From: Acetobacteraceae bacterium
GTDB taxonomy: Bacteria > Pseudomonadota > Alphaproteobacteria > Acetobacterales > Acetobacteraceae
Assembly (NCBI GenBank): GCA_947475475.1
Contig: CANJOG010000070.1
Coordinates: 1-8,038 of the forward strand
Direction: 5' to 3'
Length of the DNA: 8,038 nt
The position numbers and the translations under genes were made by a program. The notes under the pieces were generated by a model, which was not told the origin of the DNA, made no database searches, and saw nothing but the letters and a program-made list of their open reading frames with translations. Shown piece after piece: positions 1 through 6,901 of this stretch (its first letter is position 1; the number at the start of each line of letters is the position of its first letter).

Positions 1-390
1 CATATCGTCGCCATGGCGCGGCTATTGATGGAACATCATGGCGGCGAGGTTCCGCAAACCCGCGCTGAGCTGGAAGCCTTGCCCGGAGTTGGGCGCAAGA
101 CCGCCAATGTCGTGTTGAACGTTGCCTTCGGCCAGCCGACCATGGCGGTGGATACGCATATCTTCCGCATCGGCAACCGCACCGGCCTGGCCCCAGGCAA
201 GACCCCGCGCGCTGTCGAGGATGGCCTGGTCGCCCGCATCCCGCCCGCGCTGCTGCAGGATTCGCATCACCTGCTCATTCTGCACGGCCGCTACATCTGC
301 AAGGCCCGCAAGCCGGAATGTTGGCGCTGCCCGGTCGCCGCACCCTGTAGATTCGCCGGCAAGCTAACGGATGACCCGGCCGCCGCCTGA
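1..390 (+). CDS. nth: Endonuclease III, C-terminal part (5' end outside window)
   Basis: This is a bifunctional DNA glycosylase/AP lyase of base excision repair. It removes oxidised pyrimidines and cleaves at the abasic site in the nucleoid. The reading frame is open from base 1, so the N-terminus lies off the left edge; the Met codon at base 13 is internal. Counting from that Met, the helix-hairpin-helix reads LPGVGRKTA (residues 23-31). K29 is the expected catalytic lysine and D47, in VDTHIFR, the catalytic aspartate. Their 18-residue spacing matches E. coli Nth K120/D138. The C-terminus has four cysteines in the C-x6-C-x2-C-x5-C pattern of the [4Fe-4S] cluster, after the conserved HGRYICKARKPEC stretch. 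A short Ala/Pro-rich tail precedes TGA. The gene looks intact as far as visible. It is a housekeeping gene flanking the glycan genes and unlikely to be linked to them in function. Confidence 0.97.
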   Translation, partial: HIVAMARLLMEHHGGEVPQTRAELEALPGVGRKTANVVLNVAFGQPTMAVDTHIFRIGNRTGLAPGKTPRAVEDGLVARIPPALLQDSHHLLILHGRYICKARKPECWRCPVAAPCRFAGKLTDDPAAA

Positions 391-399
391 CCGCGCCGC

Positions 400-2631
400 C
401 TAGCTCAAAACCCCGACGCGCTGCATCGCCGCGACATAATCCGCTGCGCGCACGCTCCAGCCGAAACGCCGCTGAACCTCAGCGGCCACATCGGCCTGAC
501 GCCCGCGCCGGGCCGCCGCTTCGATCGCCGCGCCGAAGTCCGCTGCATTGCCAGCCACCACGATATGCTCCCGCAACTCGTCGATATTGGCGACATCGCT
601 GGACACGGTGGGAATTCCCATCGCCAGGTATTGATACGCCTTGAGCGGGTTCATTGCCTCCGTCATGGCATTCTTCACATGCGGGATGATCGCCACACTG
701 AACCGCGCCATCCAGTCCAGTGCCTGTTCGGCCGGCAACGGCCCCGTCATGGTGACGTTCGGCCCCTCAAGCACGGAGGCAGGCACCCGCGCCGGATCGT
801 AGCTGCCGACGAAGACAAACCGCCACTCCTGATGCGCCACCACAAGCTCAGCACACAGCGCCCAATCCATGCGCTGCCGCATATCGCCGACATATCCCAC
901 CGTTATGCCCGAACTCTCGCGCGCAATGTCCGCGAACCGCTCCAGATTCTCCTCGGCGCCATTCGGAATCACGGCGATATCCGCACGAAGATCGGCAAAA
1001 CGCTCGGCAATCGGCGCGCAATTGGTCACGACGAGATCCGCCATCCCGATCGTCTCGCGATAGACGCGGTCATGCGCAGCCTTGATCGCATCCGAGGATG
1101 GCCAGGTGCGCTGGTCATCCACCAGATCAACCACCACATGCTCAAACCGCACCAGCCGCTGAATGGCCGGAAAATCCGCGACCACCGGAAAAACCAGCGC
1201 CACGCTAGCCGCCGGATTGACGCCCCAAGCCCGCATTTCCGCCGCGACAAAATCCGCGAATTCCTGTCCCTCCCCTGCGTCGCCCAGCAGCGACCAGCCA
1301 CGCCCATCGTCTTGCACAAAACTCCGCTGGCGCCCGCGCGCTGAATCATCGAGATGCAGCAAGCGGCGCACCGTCCCATCCGCCACCAGCCGGCTTTCCG
1401 ACATCGGCGACGCATCGCCCTCGGCAATGCGCGAGGTAAGCTCCGCGCGCAGCATCGGCGCATCGAATTGCAGCAGCCGTCCGAAACGCCCCGATGCCAG
1501 CAACGCCTCGACCATCCTGTCGGATCGCCGCGCATAAATCCCGCTATCGTGCTGCTTCCAGAACACCACCAGATCGGGCTTTCCAGCTTCCGGCTCAGAC
1601 TCTCGCAAAGACGGCACAGAGAATCGCTCTGCCGCCGCTACCCGAAGCGCCTCGGCATGGCCGGCCCGCCGTGCGTCGGCAGGAAGCAATGCCGCGCGCA
1701 GCCGCTCCGCATTCACCCGCGCGGAAAATTCCCCGAGAACCGCGCCGCGAACAGACCGCACCGGCGCCTGGGCAGCGCGGCGGGAAAATGCGGCATGATT
1801 GATCGCACCTTTCGGCAACTCACGCTCGATTGCCAGCTTGTGATCCGCAAAAACCGGCACATCCAGCGCCAGCGCTTGCAGCACCACAGCGTTCAGCCGA
1901 TCCGCCTCCGCGCCAGCCGCGCCACACACCAGCAGGGCGGCCGCGCCCACAAACGCACCAGGAGTCAGCGCGGTGCTTGCAAGATCAAGCAAAGTGAATC
2001 GTGCATCGGCTTCGAATTCCAGACTGTCTCGCAAGTCCTGCACGCGCGCATCAGCATCCGGCCCGGCCAGCAGAACCGCCCCTTCATTCCCGGCCTGCAC
2101 ATGCCCGGCGCCCAGCGTCGCCGCCCAGACCAGCTGATTGCCCGGAACTGCGGCCACTGCATTGCGTACCGCAAAAACCGCCGGATCGCATTGCGCCGAA
2201 GCCAACGGTGACAGTACAGCGGAAATGCCCGGCCCGGACTCAGCCTGCCCATCCGCGCGATCGGTGATCAGCGCCGCGCCAAAATGCTGCGCCAGCGCAT
2301 AACCGAGATCGAGAACCGGCCCGGACTCACCAACAATAATGACAATATCGATCTTTTTCTCGGTCAGCACGATCTTGGCGATACCAACCCGGGCATCACC
2401 TGCATCAGCGCCCCGCACAAAGCAGCGCACCTGACAAAAATCCGCCGCTAGAATCGCCAGATTTCCCGCCCGGAACGCATCCGTCGCGTCATGCACCATC
2501 GCCAGCACAGGACGCTTCTGCACCGTCTGGCCCGGCTGAGTGTGCAGGCGTTGCACAACATTGGCTTCGGACAGCGCATCGGAGAGAACCCCGATCGTCT
2601 GCAAAAGCTGGGCAATCCGGCGATCACCCAT
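400..2631 (-). CDS. Large two-module glycosyltransferase (GT-B fold, GT4-like C-terminal module)
   Basis: This is a probable cytoplasmic sugar transferase for surface glycan assembly. Residue numbers count from the alternative GTG at 2640; subtract 3 for the ATG chosen here. The C-terminal module (about 354-746) looks like a complete GT-B enzyme. It has an N-lobe with VVVDLVDDQRTW (502-513) and VVTNCAPIAERF (537-548), then VIPNG (557-561), a new Rossmann start VGYVGDMR (581-588), and the donor-site helix MNPLKAYQYLAMGIP (663-677), typical of GT4-like enzymes. The N-terminal part (about 45-345) alternates beta and alpha segments. It includes LNAVVLQALALDVPVFAD (249-266), which recalls the donor-site region of GT-B enzymes but lacks the usual acidic residues. 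I infer a degenerate first GT-B module. No signal peptide or membrane segment is evident. The ATG at 2631 is chosen because GAGG lies 9 nt upstream; it overlaps the preceding gene by 8 bp, suggesting translational coupling. Donor and acceptor sugars cannot be deduced. Confidence 0.85.
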   Translation of the reverse strand: MGDRRIAQLLQTIGVLSDALSEANVVQRLHTQPGQTVQKRPVLAMVHDATDAFRAGNLAILAADFCQVRCFVRGADAGDARVGIAKIVLTEKKIDIVIIVGESGPVLDLGYALAQHFGAALITDRADGQAESGPGISAVLSPLASAQCDPAVFAVRNAVAAVPGNQLVWAATLGAGHVQAGNEGAVLLAGPDADARVQDLRDSLEFEADARFTLLDLASTALTPGAFVGAAALLVCGAAGAEADRLNAVVLQALALDVPVFADHKLAIERELPKGAINHAAFSRRAAQAPVRSVRGAVLGEFSARVNAERLRAALLPADARRAGHAEALRVAAAERFSVPSLRESEPEAGKPDLVVFWKQHDSGIYARRSDRMVEALLASGRFGRLLQFDAPMLRAELTSRIAEGDASPMSESRLVADGTVRRLLHLDDSARGRQRSFVQDDGRGWSLLGDAGEGQEFADFVAAEMRAWGVNPAASVALVFPVVADFPAIQRLVRFEHVVVDLVDDQRTWPSSDAIKAAHDRVYRETIGMADLVVTNCAPIAERFADLRADIAVIPNGAEENLERFADIARESSGITVGYVGDMRQRMDWALCAELVVAHQEWRFVFVGSYDPARVPASVLEGPNVTMTGPLPAEQALDWMARFSVAIIPHVKNAMTEAMNPLKAYQYLAMGIPTVSSDVANIDELREHIVVAGNAADFGAAIEAAARRGRQADVAAEVQRRFGWSVRAADYVAAMQRVGVLS

Positions 2632-3301
2632 TCTGGTCACCCTCGGTCAGCTCCGTGGGCACCAGAACAGCATCCCCATCCAGGATCGTCGCGACAAAAC
2701 CAAGCTGCCGTTCATCCCCGCCAGCCGATTCCTCGGCATAGGATGCGTGCAGGCGGATGACCGAATCGCGCCAGGCCGACCCAACAGGAATCCGCAATTC
2801 CGTAATCGCCGAGCGCGATGCCTCGAACGTGCCAAATGTCTCGTCATTGACCGAGACCGTGATCTGCTTGGCCGCCCCGCCCTCCTTGGGCGGCAGGAAC
2901 AGGCGCAGCCCCATCACATCCAGCCCGCGAATGCACAACGCCGCATCGGGCTCAATCCAGCCATCCGGAAAACGCCCCGACAGCCAACTCGCCACGGGAG
3001 GCAGCGGCCGGATCGTCGCCGAAAGCAGGCGATCATCAGCCCCGGCAGCGCCCGACAGCAACACTTCAACCGACCCGACATCTTGCTCGTAAGTGAAGGC
3101 CTTCAACGTGGCATCGCCATCGACAGCGAGCTCGCCAGCCATACCAGGCCAGATCCGCACAGGCATGATCGTGAGCAAATCATCAACGGCGGCCAGACTG
3201 GAGAGTCGGCGCGTCTCGCCCTCGATCTCCAATGCCCAGACGCGTGAGCCGGGATCGAAGATCAATCCCAGCCGCGCATCCTCAGTTTTGTCAGCGCCCA
3301 C
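2624..3301 (-). CDS. Beta-rich protein of unknown function, coupled to the large glycosyltransferase
   Basis: I do not recognise a named gene. The 225-residue product has no signal peptide, membrane helix or cysteine motif and is predicted by eye to be mostly beta strand. Its second half (about 108-210) runs DGWIEPDA (113-120), GLRLFLPP (131-138), QITVSVNDETFGTF (146-159), ELRIPV (168-173) and GGDERQLGFVATI (194-206). From memory, a similar pattern (DGW, strand-Leu-Pro-Pro, then G-DER-LG near the end) occurs in beta-sandwich modules attached to glycosyltransferases and methyltransferases of polysaccharide loci; no search was run. I infer an accessory or glycan-binding role with the downstream glycosyltransferase, which overlaps its end. 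The start is uncertain. The only usual start codon near the frame's beginning is GTG at 3301, with a poorly spaced AGAAGG upstream. CTG or TTG a few codons in are alternatives, and the frame upstream is closed by TGA at 3329-3331. Confidence 0.7.
   Translation of the reverse strand: MGADKTEDARLGLIFDPGSRVWALEIEGETRRLSSLAAVDDLLTIMPVRIWPGMAGELAVDGDATLKAFTYEQDVGSVEVLLSGAAGADDRLLSATIRPLPPVASWLSGRFPDGWIEPDAALCIRGLDVMGLRLFLPPKEGGAAKQITVSVNDETFGTFEASRSAITELRIPVGSAWRDSVIRLHASYAEESAGGDERQLGFVATILDGDAVLVPTELTEGDQNG
2641..2644 (-). promoter_or_regulatory. Ribosome binding site deciding the start of the large glycosyltransferase
   Basis: On the minus strand GAGG lies inside the end of the preceding gene, 9 nt before ATG at 2631. 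The competing in-frame GTG at 2640 abuts this GAGG and would need the GGAG at 2651-2654 instead, 10 nt upstream. The choice changes the protein by only three residues. Confidence 0.45.
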
Positions 3302-3488
3302 GCCTTCTGCCGTCCCTGTCCGTTCGCCTCAATCCGCCGGGTTCGCTTGCCCGCGACCTCCGTGCATCCAGCGCCAGACCATCGAACCTTGAAGCTGCGC
3401 CAAACTTCATAGTAATTGGAGGCCCATCAAGAAACCTCGGCAACCGGCATTGGTTCTATCACACGGAACGGCGCAAGGCGAGCAAGCG
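3302..3488. other. Divergent intergenic region between two glycan transcription units
   Basis: This stretch separates the minus-strand unit from the plus-strand GT2 unit and should hold promoters for both. Its middle (about 3400-3420) is clearly more AT-rich than the surrounding coding DNA. For the plus strand there is a weak pair, TTGAAG at 3389-3394 and TAGTAA at 3410-3415 with a 15-nt spacer. For the minus strand TACTAT (3414-3409) resembles a -10 box but has no matching -35 at normal spacing. GGAGG at 3418-3422 is the best ribosome-binding sequence here, yet no ordinary start codon follows it at the right distance. No convincing operator repeat or riboswitch-like structure was seen. Confidence 0.4.
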
Positions 3489-4985
3489 GTGTCCCAGGAC
3501 GTGCCGCGCATCGGTGCCGTGACGCCCGCATCAGGCGACGCGCCACCGATGCGGACCCTGTCGGGTGACGTCTATCAGCGACTACGCGATCTCAATGCGA
3601 GCCTGCCCAAGCGTGGCCGGCTGGATCGCACGGCCGTGCTGCTGGAAATGGCATCGCTGGCCTGGCGTCTGGAGGCACTACAGACAACGCGCGATCTCCT
3701 GACACAGATCGATCTCGCGCAATCCACCTTGCTGCCGGCGCAGCGCCTAACCCACACAGTGCTCGCCATCAATGTCGCCCTGGCCTTTGGCGAGACGGAA
3801 AAGGCGCGCTCCATTCTACTCGGCAATCTCGATCTCGCACTGCGTGACGACACACTCGCCGTCGCCGCCGCGGAACTCATCGATGCCGGCGCCGATGACA
3901 GCGCCACGCGCCTCGCCCGCGCCACGCTGCCATCCGGTGCCGCCAACGCCTTCTACCTAGCCCCGCGTGCGCATACCGATCCGCTGCTGCTGAGCAAAGT
4001 CTCGCAAGCCCGCGCCAAAGGCGGCCCAGACGATGACTCGCTGCTGCTCTTCGCCAATGCCGTGCGGCACACCTCCAGCACATCATGGACGCGGTACTGG
4101 AACCGCTACCTCGCGGCCTTCGACCTGCCGGAAATCCGCACGGCGGAGCCTGCGATTTCGGGAAATGTCCTGAGCACGGTTACCTTCGAGAAATCGCCGC
4201 GCACGCACGCCGGCCCCTATGTCTCGATCCTGATGTCCGCCTTCAATGCGCAGGAGACGATCGCCTATTCCATCCGCTCGATCCTGAGCCAAAGCCACAG
4301 CAATCTCGAACTTCTCGTCTGCGACGATGGCAGCACGGACTCCACCATCGAGGAAGCCAGCCGCATTACCGATCCAAGGTTGCGGATTTACCGCTCGGAA
4401 CGGAACCAGGGCACCTACAATGTCCGCAATGCGCTGATCGCCCAAGCGAAGGGCGCCCTCATCGGCTTCCAGGATGCCGATGATTTTTCTCTGCCAACCC
4501 GCATCACCATCCAGATCGACGAGATGCAGCGCACCGGCGCACGCGCCGCGACCGCAAGCTGGATTCGCATTCGCGCCGACGGTGAGGCCATTTATTTCCG
4601 TGACGGACGATGCCGGCGCCTTTGCGCGGTTTCGCTGCTGGCATCACGTGAGGTCTTCACCGCCTATGGTCCGTATCGCTCCGTGCAATGCGGCGCCGAT
4701 ACAGAGTTCATCGAATCCATCCGGGCCAATCTCGGCGAGGACCAGGTCATCCGCATCGAAAAGCCGCTGGTGCTCGGCCTTTGGTCAAACCAGTCACTGA
4801 CACGTTCCGCTGGCACTGAAGCTTTGAGCGACGGCTATCGCGCACCAGCCCGCCGTGCCTATGCCGAAATCGCCGCACGCCAGCGCCTGCTGGGCAAAGC
4901 CATCGTCACCGACGCCGATATCGCCGCCTGCCTGGAACGCCACCAGATCTGGCGCGACCCCGCCAAAATCGTGCGGCTGAGATGA
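3489..4985 (+). CDS. GT2 family glycosyltransferase with alpha-helical N-terminal extension
   Basis: This is a probable inverting, nucleotide-sugar-dependent glycosyltransferase acting at the cytoplasmic face of the membrane. Numbers count from the in-frame TTG at 3450; subtract 13 for the start used here. The GT-A domain spans about 257-450. It begins VSILMSAFNAQETI (258-271), followed by the nucleotide-binding CDDGSTD (291-297) and YRSERNQGTYNVRN (314-327). QDADD (341-345) holds the metal-binding DxD, and GADTEF (415-420) has D417 or E419 as candidate catalytic base. Residues about 55-160 are leucine- and alanine-rich amphipathic helices reminiscent of TPR-like repeats, perhaps a protein-interaction domain. 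A tail of about 60 residues follows the catalytic core. The start is uncertain. GTG at 3489 is preferred because AAGG lies 10 nt upstream; TTG 3450 has no Shine-Dalgarno nearby, and ATG 3549 is a later option. The gene is coupled to the next by ATGA. Sugar specificity is unknown. Confidence 0.88.
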   Translation: MSQDVPRIGAVTPASGDAPPMRTLSGDVYQRLRDLNASLPKRGRLDRTAVLLEMASLAWRLEALQTTRDLLTQIDLAQSTLLPAQRLTHTVLAINVALAFGETEKARSILLGNLDLALRDDTLAVAAAELIDAGADDSATRLARATLPSGAANAFYLAPRAHTDPLLLSKVSQARAKGGPDDDSLLLFANAVRHTSSTSWTRYWNRYLAAFDLPEIRTAEPAISGNVLSTVTFEKSPRTHAGPYVSILMSAFNAQETIAYSIRSILSQSHSNLELLVCDDGSTDSTIEEASRITDPRLRIYRSERNQGTYNVRNALIAQAKGALIGFQDADDFSLPTRITIQIDEMQRTGARAATASWIRIRADGEAIYFRDGRCRRLCAVSLLASREVFTAYGPYRSVQCGADTEFIESIRANLGEDQVIRIEKPLVLGLWSNQSLTRSAGTEALSDGYRAPARRAYAEIAARQRLLGKAIVTDADIAACLERHQIWRDPAKIVRLR

Positions 4986-5728
4986 CCATGATCAAGCGCG
5001 TCTGCATCAATATCGCGACCTACCCCAAACGCCGCGCCCTGCTGCCGCGCATCGTCGAACGCCTGTTGCCCCAGGCCGATACGCTGCGGGTGGTGCTGAA
5101 TGAATTCACCGAAGTGCCATCCGAATGGTCCGGCCTTGGCCCGGTGGACTGGATCATCCCCGATCAAGACTACAAGGATGTCGGCAAATTCGTGCCCGCA
5201 TCCCGCCCGGACGACATCGTCGTGCTCTGCGATGACGATATCGACTACCCCACCAACTACGTTGAATATCTGCTCGCCGCCCATAAGGAACTGGAGCCGC
5301 TCAACCCGATCCTCGGCCTGCATGGCATCATCTACGCCGATTTCTTCGACGGTGATGCCGGTTCACGCACGGTCTATACCTTCAACACCGAACTTGCGAC
5401 GCACATGCTGGTCAACCAGCTTGGCACCGGCACGGTCATGCTTCAGGGCTGGCAGATGCCGTCACTGGATTACATGATGGGTTCACAGCGCTTCGTCGAT
5501 CTGCGCTTCGCCATCCACGCGCATCGCCACCGCTTCCCAATGATCGCCGTCAAGCGCGCGCAATCCTGGCTGCCATCCATCACTACGAATGAGTCACTCT
5601 TTTCGAGCTTCACCCGTTCCTGGCCGGCCGATGTCACGCGCGAGGCTCAGGAAGTCGCGGGTTTTGCCAAGCTGGATTTCGCAGCGCAACTCCAGCTCAG
5701 CAAACTCATCGCCGCACGGAGCGCCTAG
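4982..5728 (+). CDS. Small GT-A-like putative glycosyltransferase with DDD motif
   Basis: This 248-residue soluble protein resembles compact GT-A-type transferases of polysaccharide loci. The N-terminus CINIATYPKRRALLPRIVER (8-27) suits a first nucleotide-binding strand and helix, followed by RVVLNEF (36-42). VLCDDDIDYP (81-90) holds the DDD metal/nucleotide motif. GTGTVML (148-154) is a glycine turn, and DLRFAIHAHRHRFP (173-186) with a later SWLP resembles the acceptor-side helix region of such enzymes. Classical GT2 landmarks such as DDGS are absent, so it is a divergent member; activity and sugar are inferred, not shown. Its ATG overlaps the stop of the preceding GT2 gene in ATGA, so the two are probably co-translated. 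A second in-frame ATG at 4988, with GAG 6 nt upstream, would give a protein two residues shorter. The stop shares CTAG with the opposing wecB. Confidence 0.78.
   Translation: MTMIKRVCINIATYPKRRALLPRIVERLLPQADTLRVVLNEFTEVPSEWSGLGPVDWIIPDQDYKDVGKFVPASRPDDIVVLCDDDIDYPTNYVEYLLAAHKELEPLNPILGLHGIIYADFFDGDAGSRTVYTFNTELATHMLVNQLGTGTVMLQGWQMPSLDYMMGSQRFVDLRFAIHAHRHRFPMIAVKRAQSWLPSITTNESLFSSFTRSWPADVTREAQEVAGFAKLDFAAQLQLSKLIAARSA
5725..5728. other. Shared CTAG: overlapping stop codons of convergent genes
   Basis: The palindrome CTAG supplies TAG for the plus-strand GT-A-like gene (5726-5728) and, on the other strand, TAG for wecB (5727-5725). The two coding regions thus overlap by 4 bp tail to tail, leaving no room for an intergenic terminator. 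No strong hairpin with a T run is visible nearby. Confidence 0.9.
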
Positions 5729-6885
5729 CCAGCCTCCGCCAAAGCCGCCGCAATCCGCTGTGCCGCCTGGCCATCGCCATACGGAAACACCGGCCGCGCC
5801 CGCTCGGCATAGACGCTCGGCTGATCAAGCAAAATCGCCGCCTCGCCAGTCATCTTGTCCGGATCGGTGCCGACCAGCTTGACCACGCCGGAAGCCAGCG
5901 CCTCCGGCCGTTCCGTCGTCTCGCGCATCACCAGCACCGGCTTGCCCAGCGCAGGTGCCTCTTCCTGAATGCCACCCGAATCCGTGATGATCAGGTAGCT
6001 CCGTTGCATCAGATAGACCATATCGAAATACTCGACAGGATCGATCAGGAAGATATTCGCCACATCGCGCAGACGTTCCTGCACCACACTACGGACATTT
6101 GGATTGAGATGCACAGGATAGAGCACCTGCACATCGCCACGCTTGGCCAGCGTCGCCAGACCGTCGCAAATGCGCTGGAACCCATCGCCAAAATTCTCGC
6201 GCCGATGGCCCGTGACCAGCACAAGCCGCAGGGACGGATCAAGATAATTGTATTTCGCCGCCATCGCCTGCTTCTGCGCCGCGTCATTCTCGATCAGCTT
6301 CGCCGTCAGCAGCAACGTGTCGATGCCGGTATTGCCAGTCACATAAATCCGGCCATTGCGATTATATTCGGCCAGCAGATTGGCCTTCGCCCCTTCGGTA
6401 GGCGCGAACATGAATTCGGCAATCGAATCGATGGTGACGCGATTGAACTCTTCCGGCCAGGGCCGCTGCAAGTCGCCCGACCGCAACCCCGCCTCGACAT
6501 GCCCGATCCGCACCCGCGCATAAAAACACGCCATCGCCGCGGCCATTGCCGTCGTCGTATCGCCATGCACCAGCACGATGTCCGGCTTGTACTCGCCAAG
6601 CACATCCATCATCTTGGTCAACACGGACGATGTGATGCCGGCCAGCGACTGATTGGCCGTCATCACGCCGAGATCATGATCTGCCGTCTCGGAAAACGCG
6701 CTGAACACCTGGTCGAGCATTTGGCGATGCTGCCCGGTGGTGATCGAGATCAGCTCAAGCCCGGCCTGCGCACGAATGGCACGCAACACCGGCACCATCT
6801 TGATGGCCTCTGGCCGCGTCCCCACGACAGTCATGATTTTGGTCGCCACGCGCGCCATACTCCACTTGCTGTGATCCGCCCTCAC
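5725..6885 (-). CDS. wecB: UDP-N-acetylglucosamine 2-epimerase, non-hydrolysing
   Basis: This cytoplasmic enzyme interconverts UDP-GlcNAc and UDP-ManNAc, supplying ManNAc-type precursors for surface glycans. The fit to the family is strong along its whole length (386 residues from GTG; E. coli WecB is about 376). Visible landmarks are TVVGTRPEAIKMVP (19-32), LVHGDTTTA (105-113), GHVEAGLRSGDL (128-139), RPWPEEFNR (141-149), VTGHRRENFG (224-233), YPVHLNPNVR (256-265), LIITDSGGIQEEAP (298-311) and RETTERPEAL (321-330). D109, E131, E145 and H228 correspond to the catalytic or binding residues D95, E117, E131 and H213 of E. coli WecB, so it should be active. The start is ambiguous. GTG at 6885 has GAGG 10 nt upstream, just after the previous stop; ATG at 6858 (377 residues) matches usual family length but its GGAG is only 1 nt away. 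It follows a glycosyltransferase gene by 16 bp and is probably in one operon with it. Confidence 0.97.
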   Translation of the reverse strand: MRADHSKWSMARVATKIMTVVGTRPEAIKMVPVLRAIRAQAGLELISITTGQHRQMLDQVFSAFSETADHDLGVMTANQSLAGITSSVLTKMMDVLGEYKPDIVLVHGDTTTAMAAAMACFYARVRIGHVEAGLRSGDLQRPWPEEFNRVTIDSIAEFMFAPTEGAKANLLAEYNRNGRIYVTGNTGIDTLLLTAKLIENDAAQKQAMAAKYNYLDPSLRLVLVTGHRRENFGDGFQRICDGLATLAKRGDVQVLYPVHLNPNVRSVVQERLRDVANIFLIDPVEYFDMVYLMQRSYLIITDSGGIQEEAPALGKPVLVMRETTERPEALASGVVKLVGTDPDKMTGEAAILLDQPSVYAERARPVFPYGDGQAAQRIAAALAEAG

Positions 6886-6895
6886 TCGGCGGAGA

Positions 6896-6899
6896 CCTC
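6896..6899 (-). promoter_or_regulatory. wecB: Ribosome binding site for wecB
   Basis: On the minus strand GAGG starts 2 nt after the stop codon of the upstream glycosyltransferase and sits 10 nt before GTG at 6885. It is the main argument for the GTG start over ATG at 6858 and fits translation of the two genes from one message. Confidence 0.45.
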
Positions 6900-6901
6900 G
6901 T

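Noticed and set aside
13..15. ATG at base 13 as the start of nth
   Set aside because: The frame is open from base 1 and the family needs a further N-terminal portion; the Met is internal.
565..2211. Long plus-strand open frames opposite the large glycosyltransferase (565-1344 and 1354-2211)
   Set aside because: They lie antisense to a gene with clear family motifs, have His/Arg/Pro-rich composition typical of antisense frames in GC-rich DNA, and show no recognisable domain.
2491..3247. Plus-strand open frames opposite the 225-residue gene (2491-2760, 2540-3247)
   Set aside because: Arg/Pro-rich composition, no motifs, and they span the junction of two minus-strand genes. The minus frame has better codon use and a plausible fold.
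3291..3410. Minus-strand ORF of 39 codons starting at ATG 3410
   Set aside because: It contains several AGG/AGA codons, has no good ribosome site, and ends out of frame just inside the 225-residue gene; likely chance.
5715..5745. Possible terminator hairpin around GGAG...CTCC at the convergent junction
   Set aside because: Only four to five pairs with mismatches and no T run on either strand; too weak to call.
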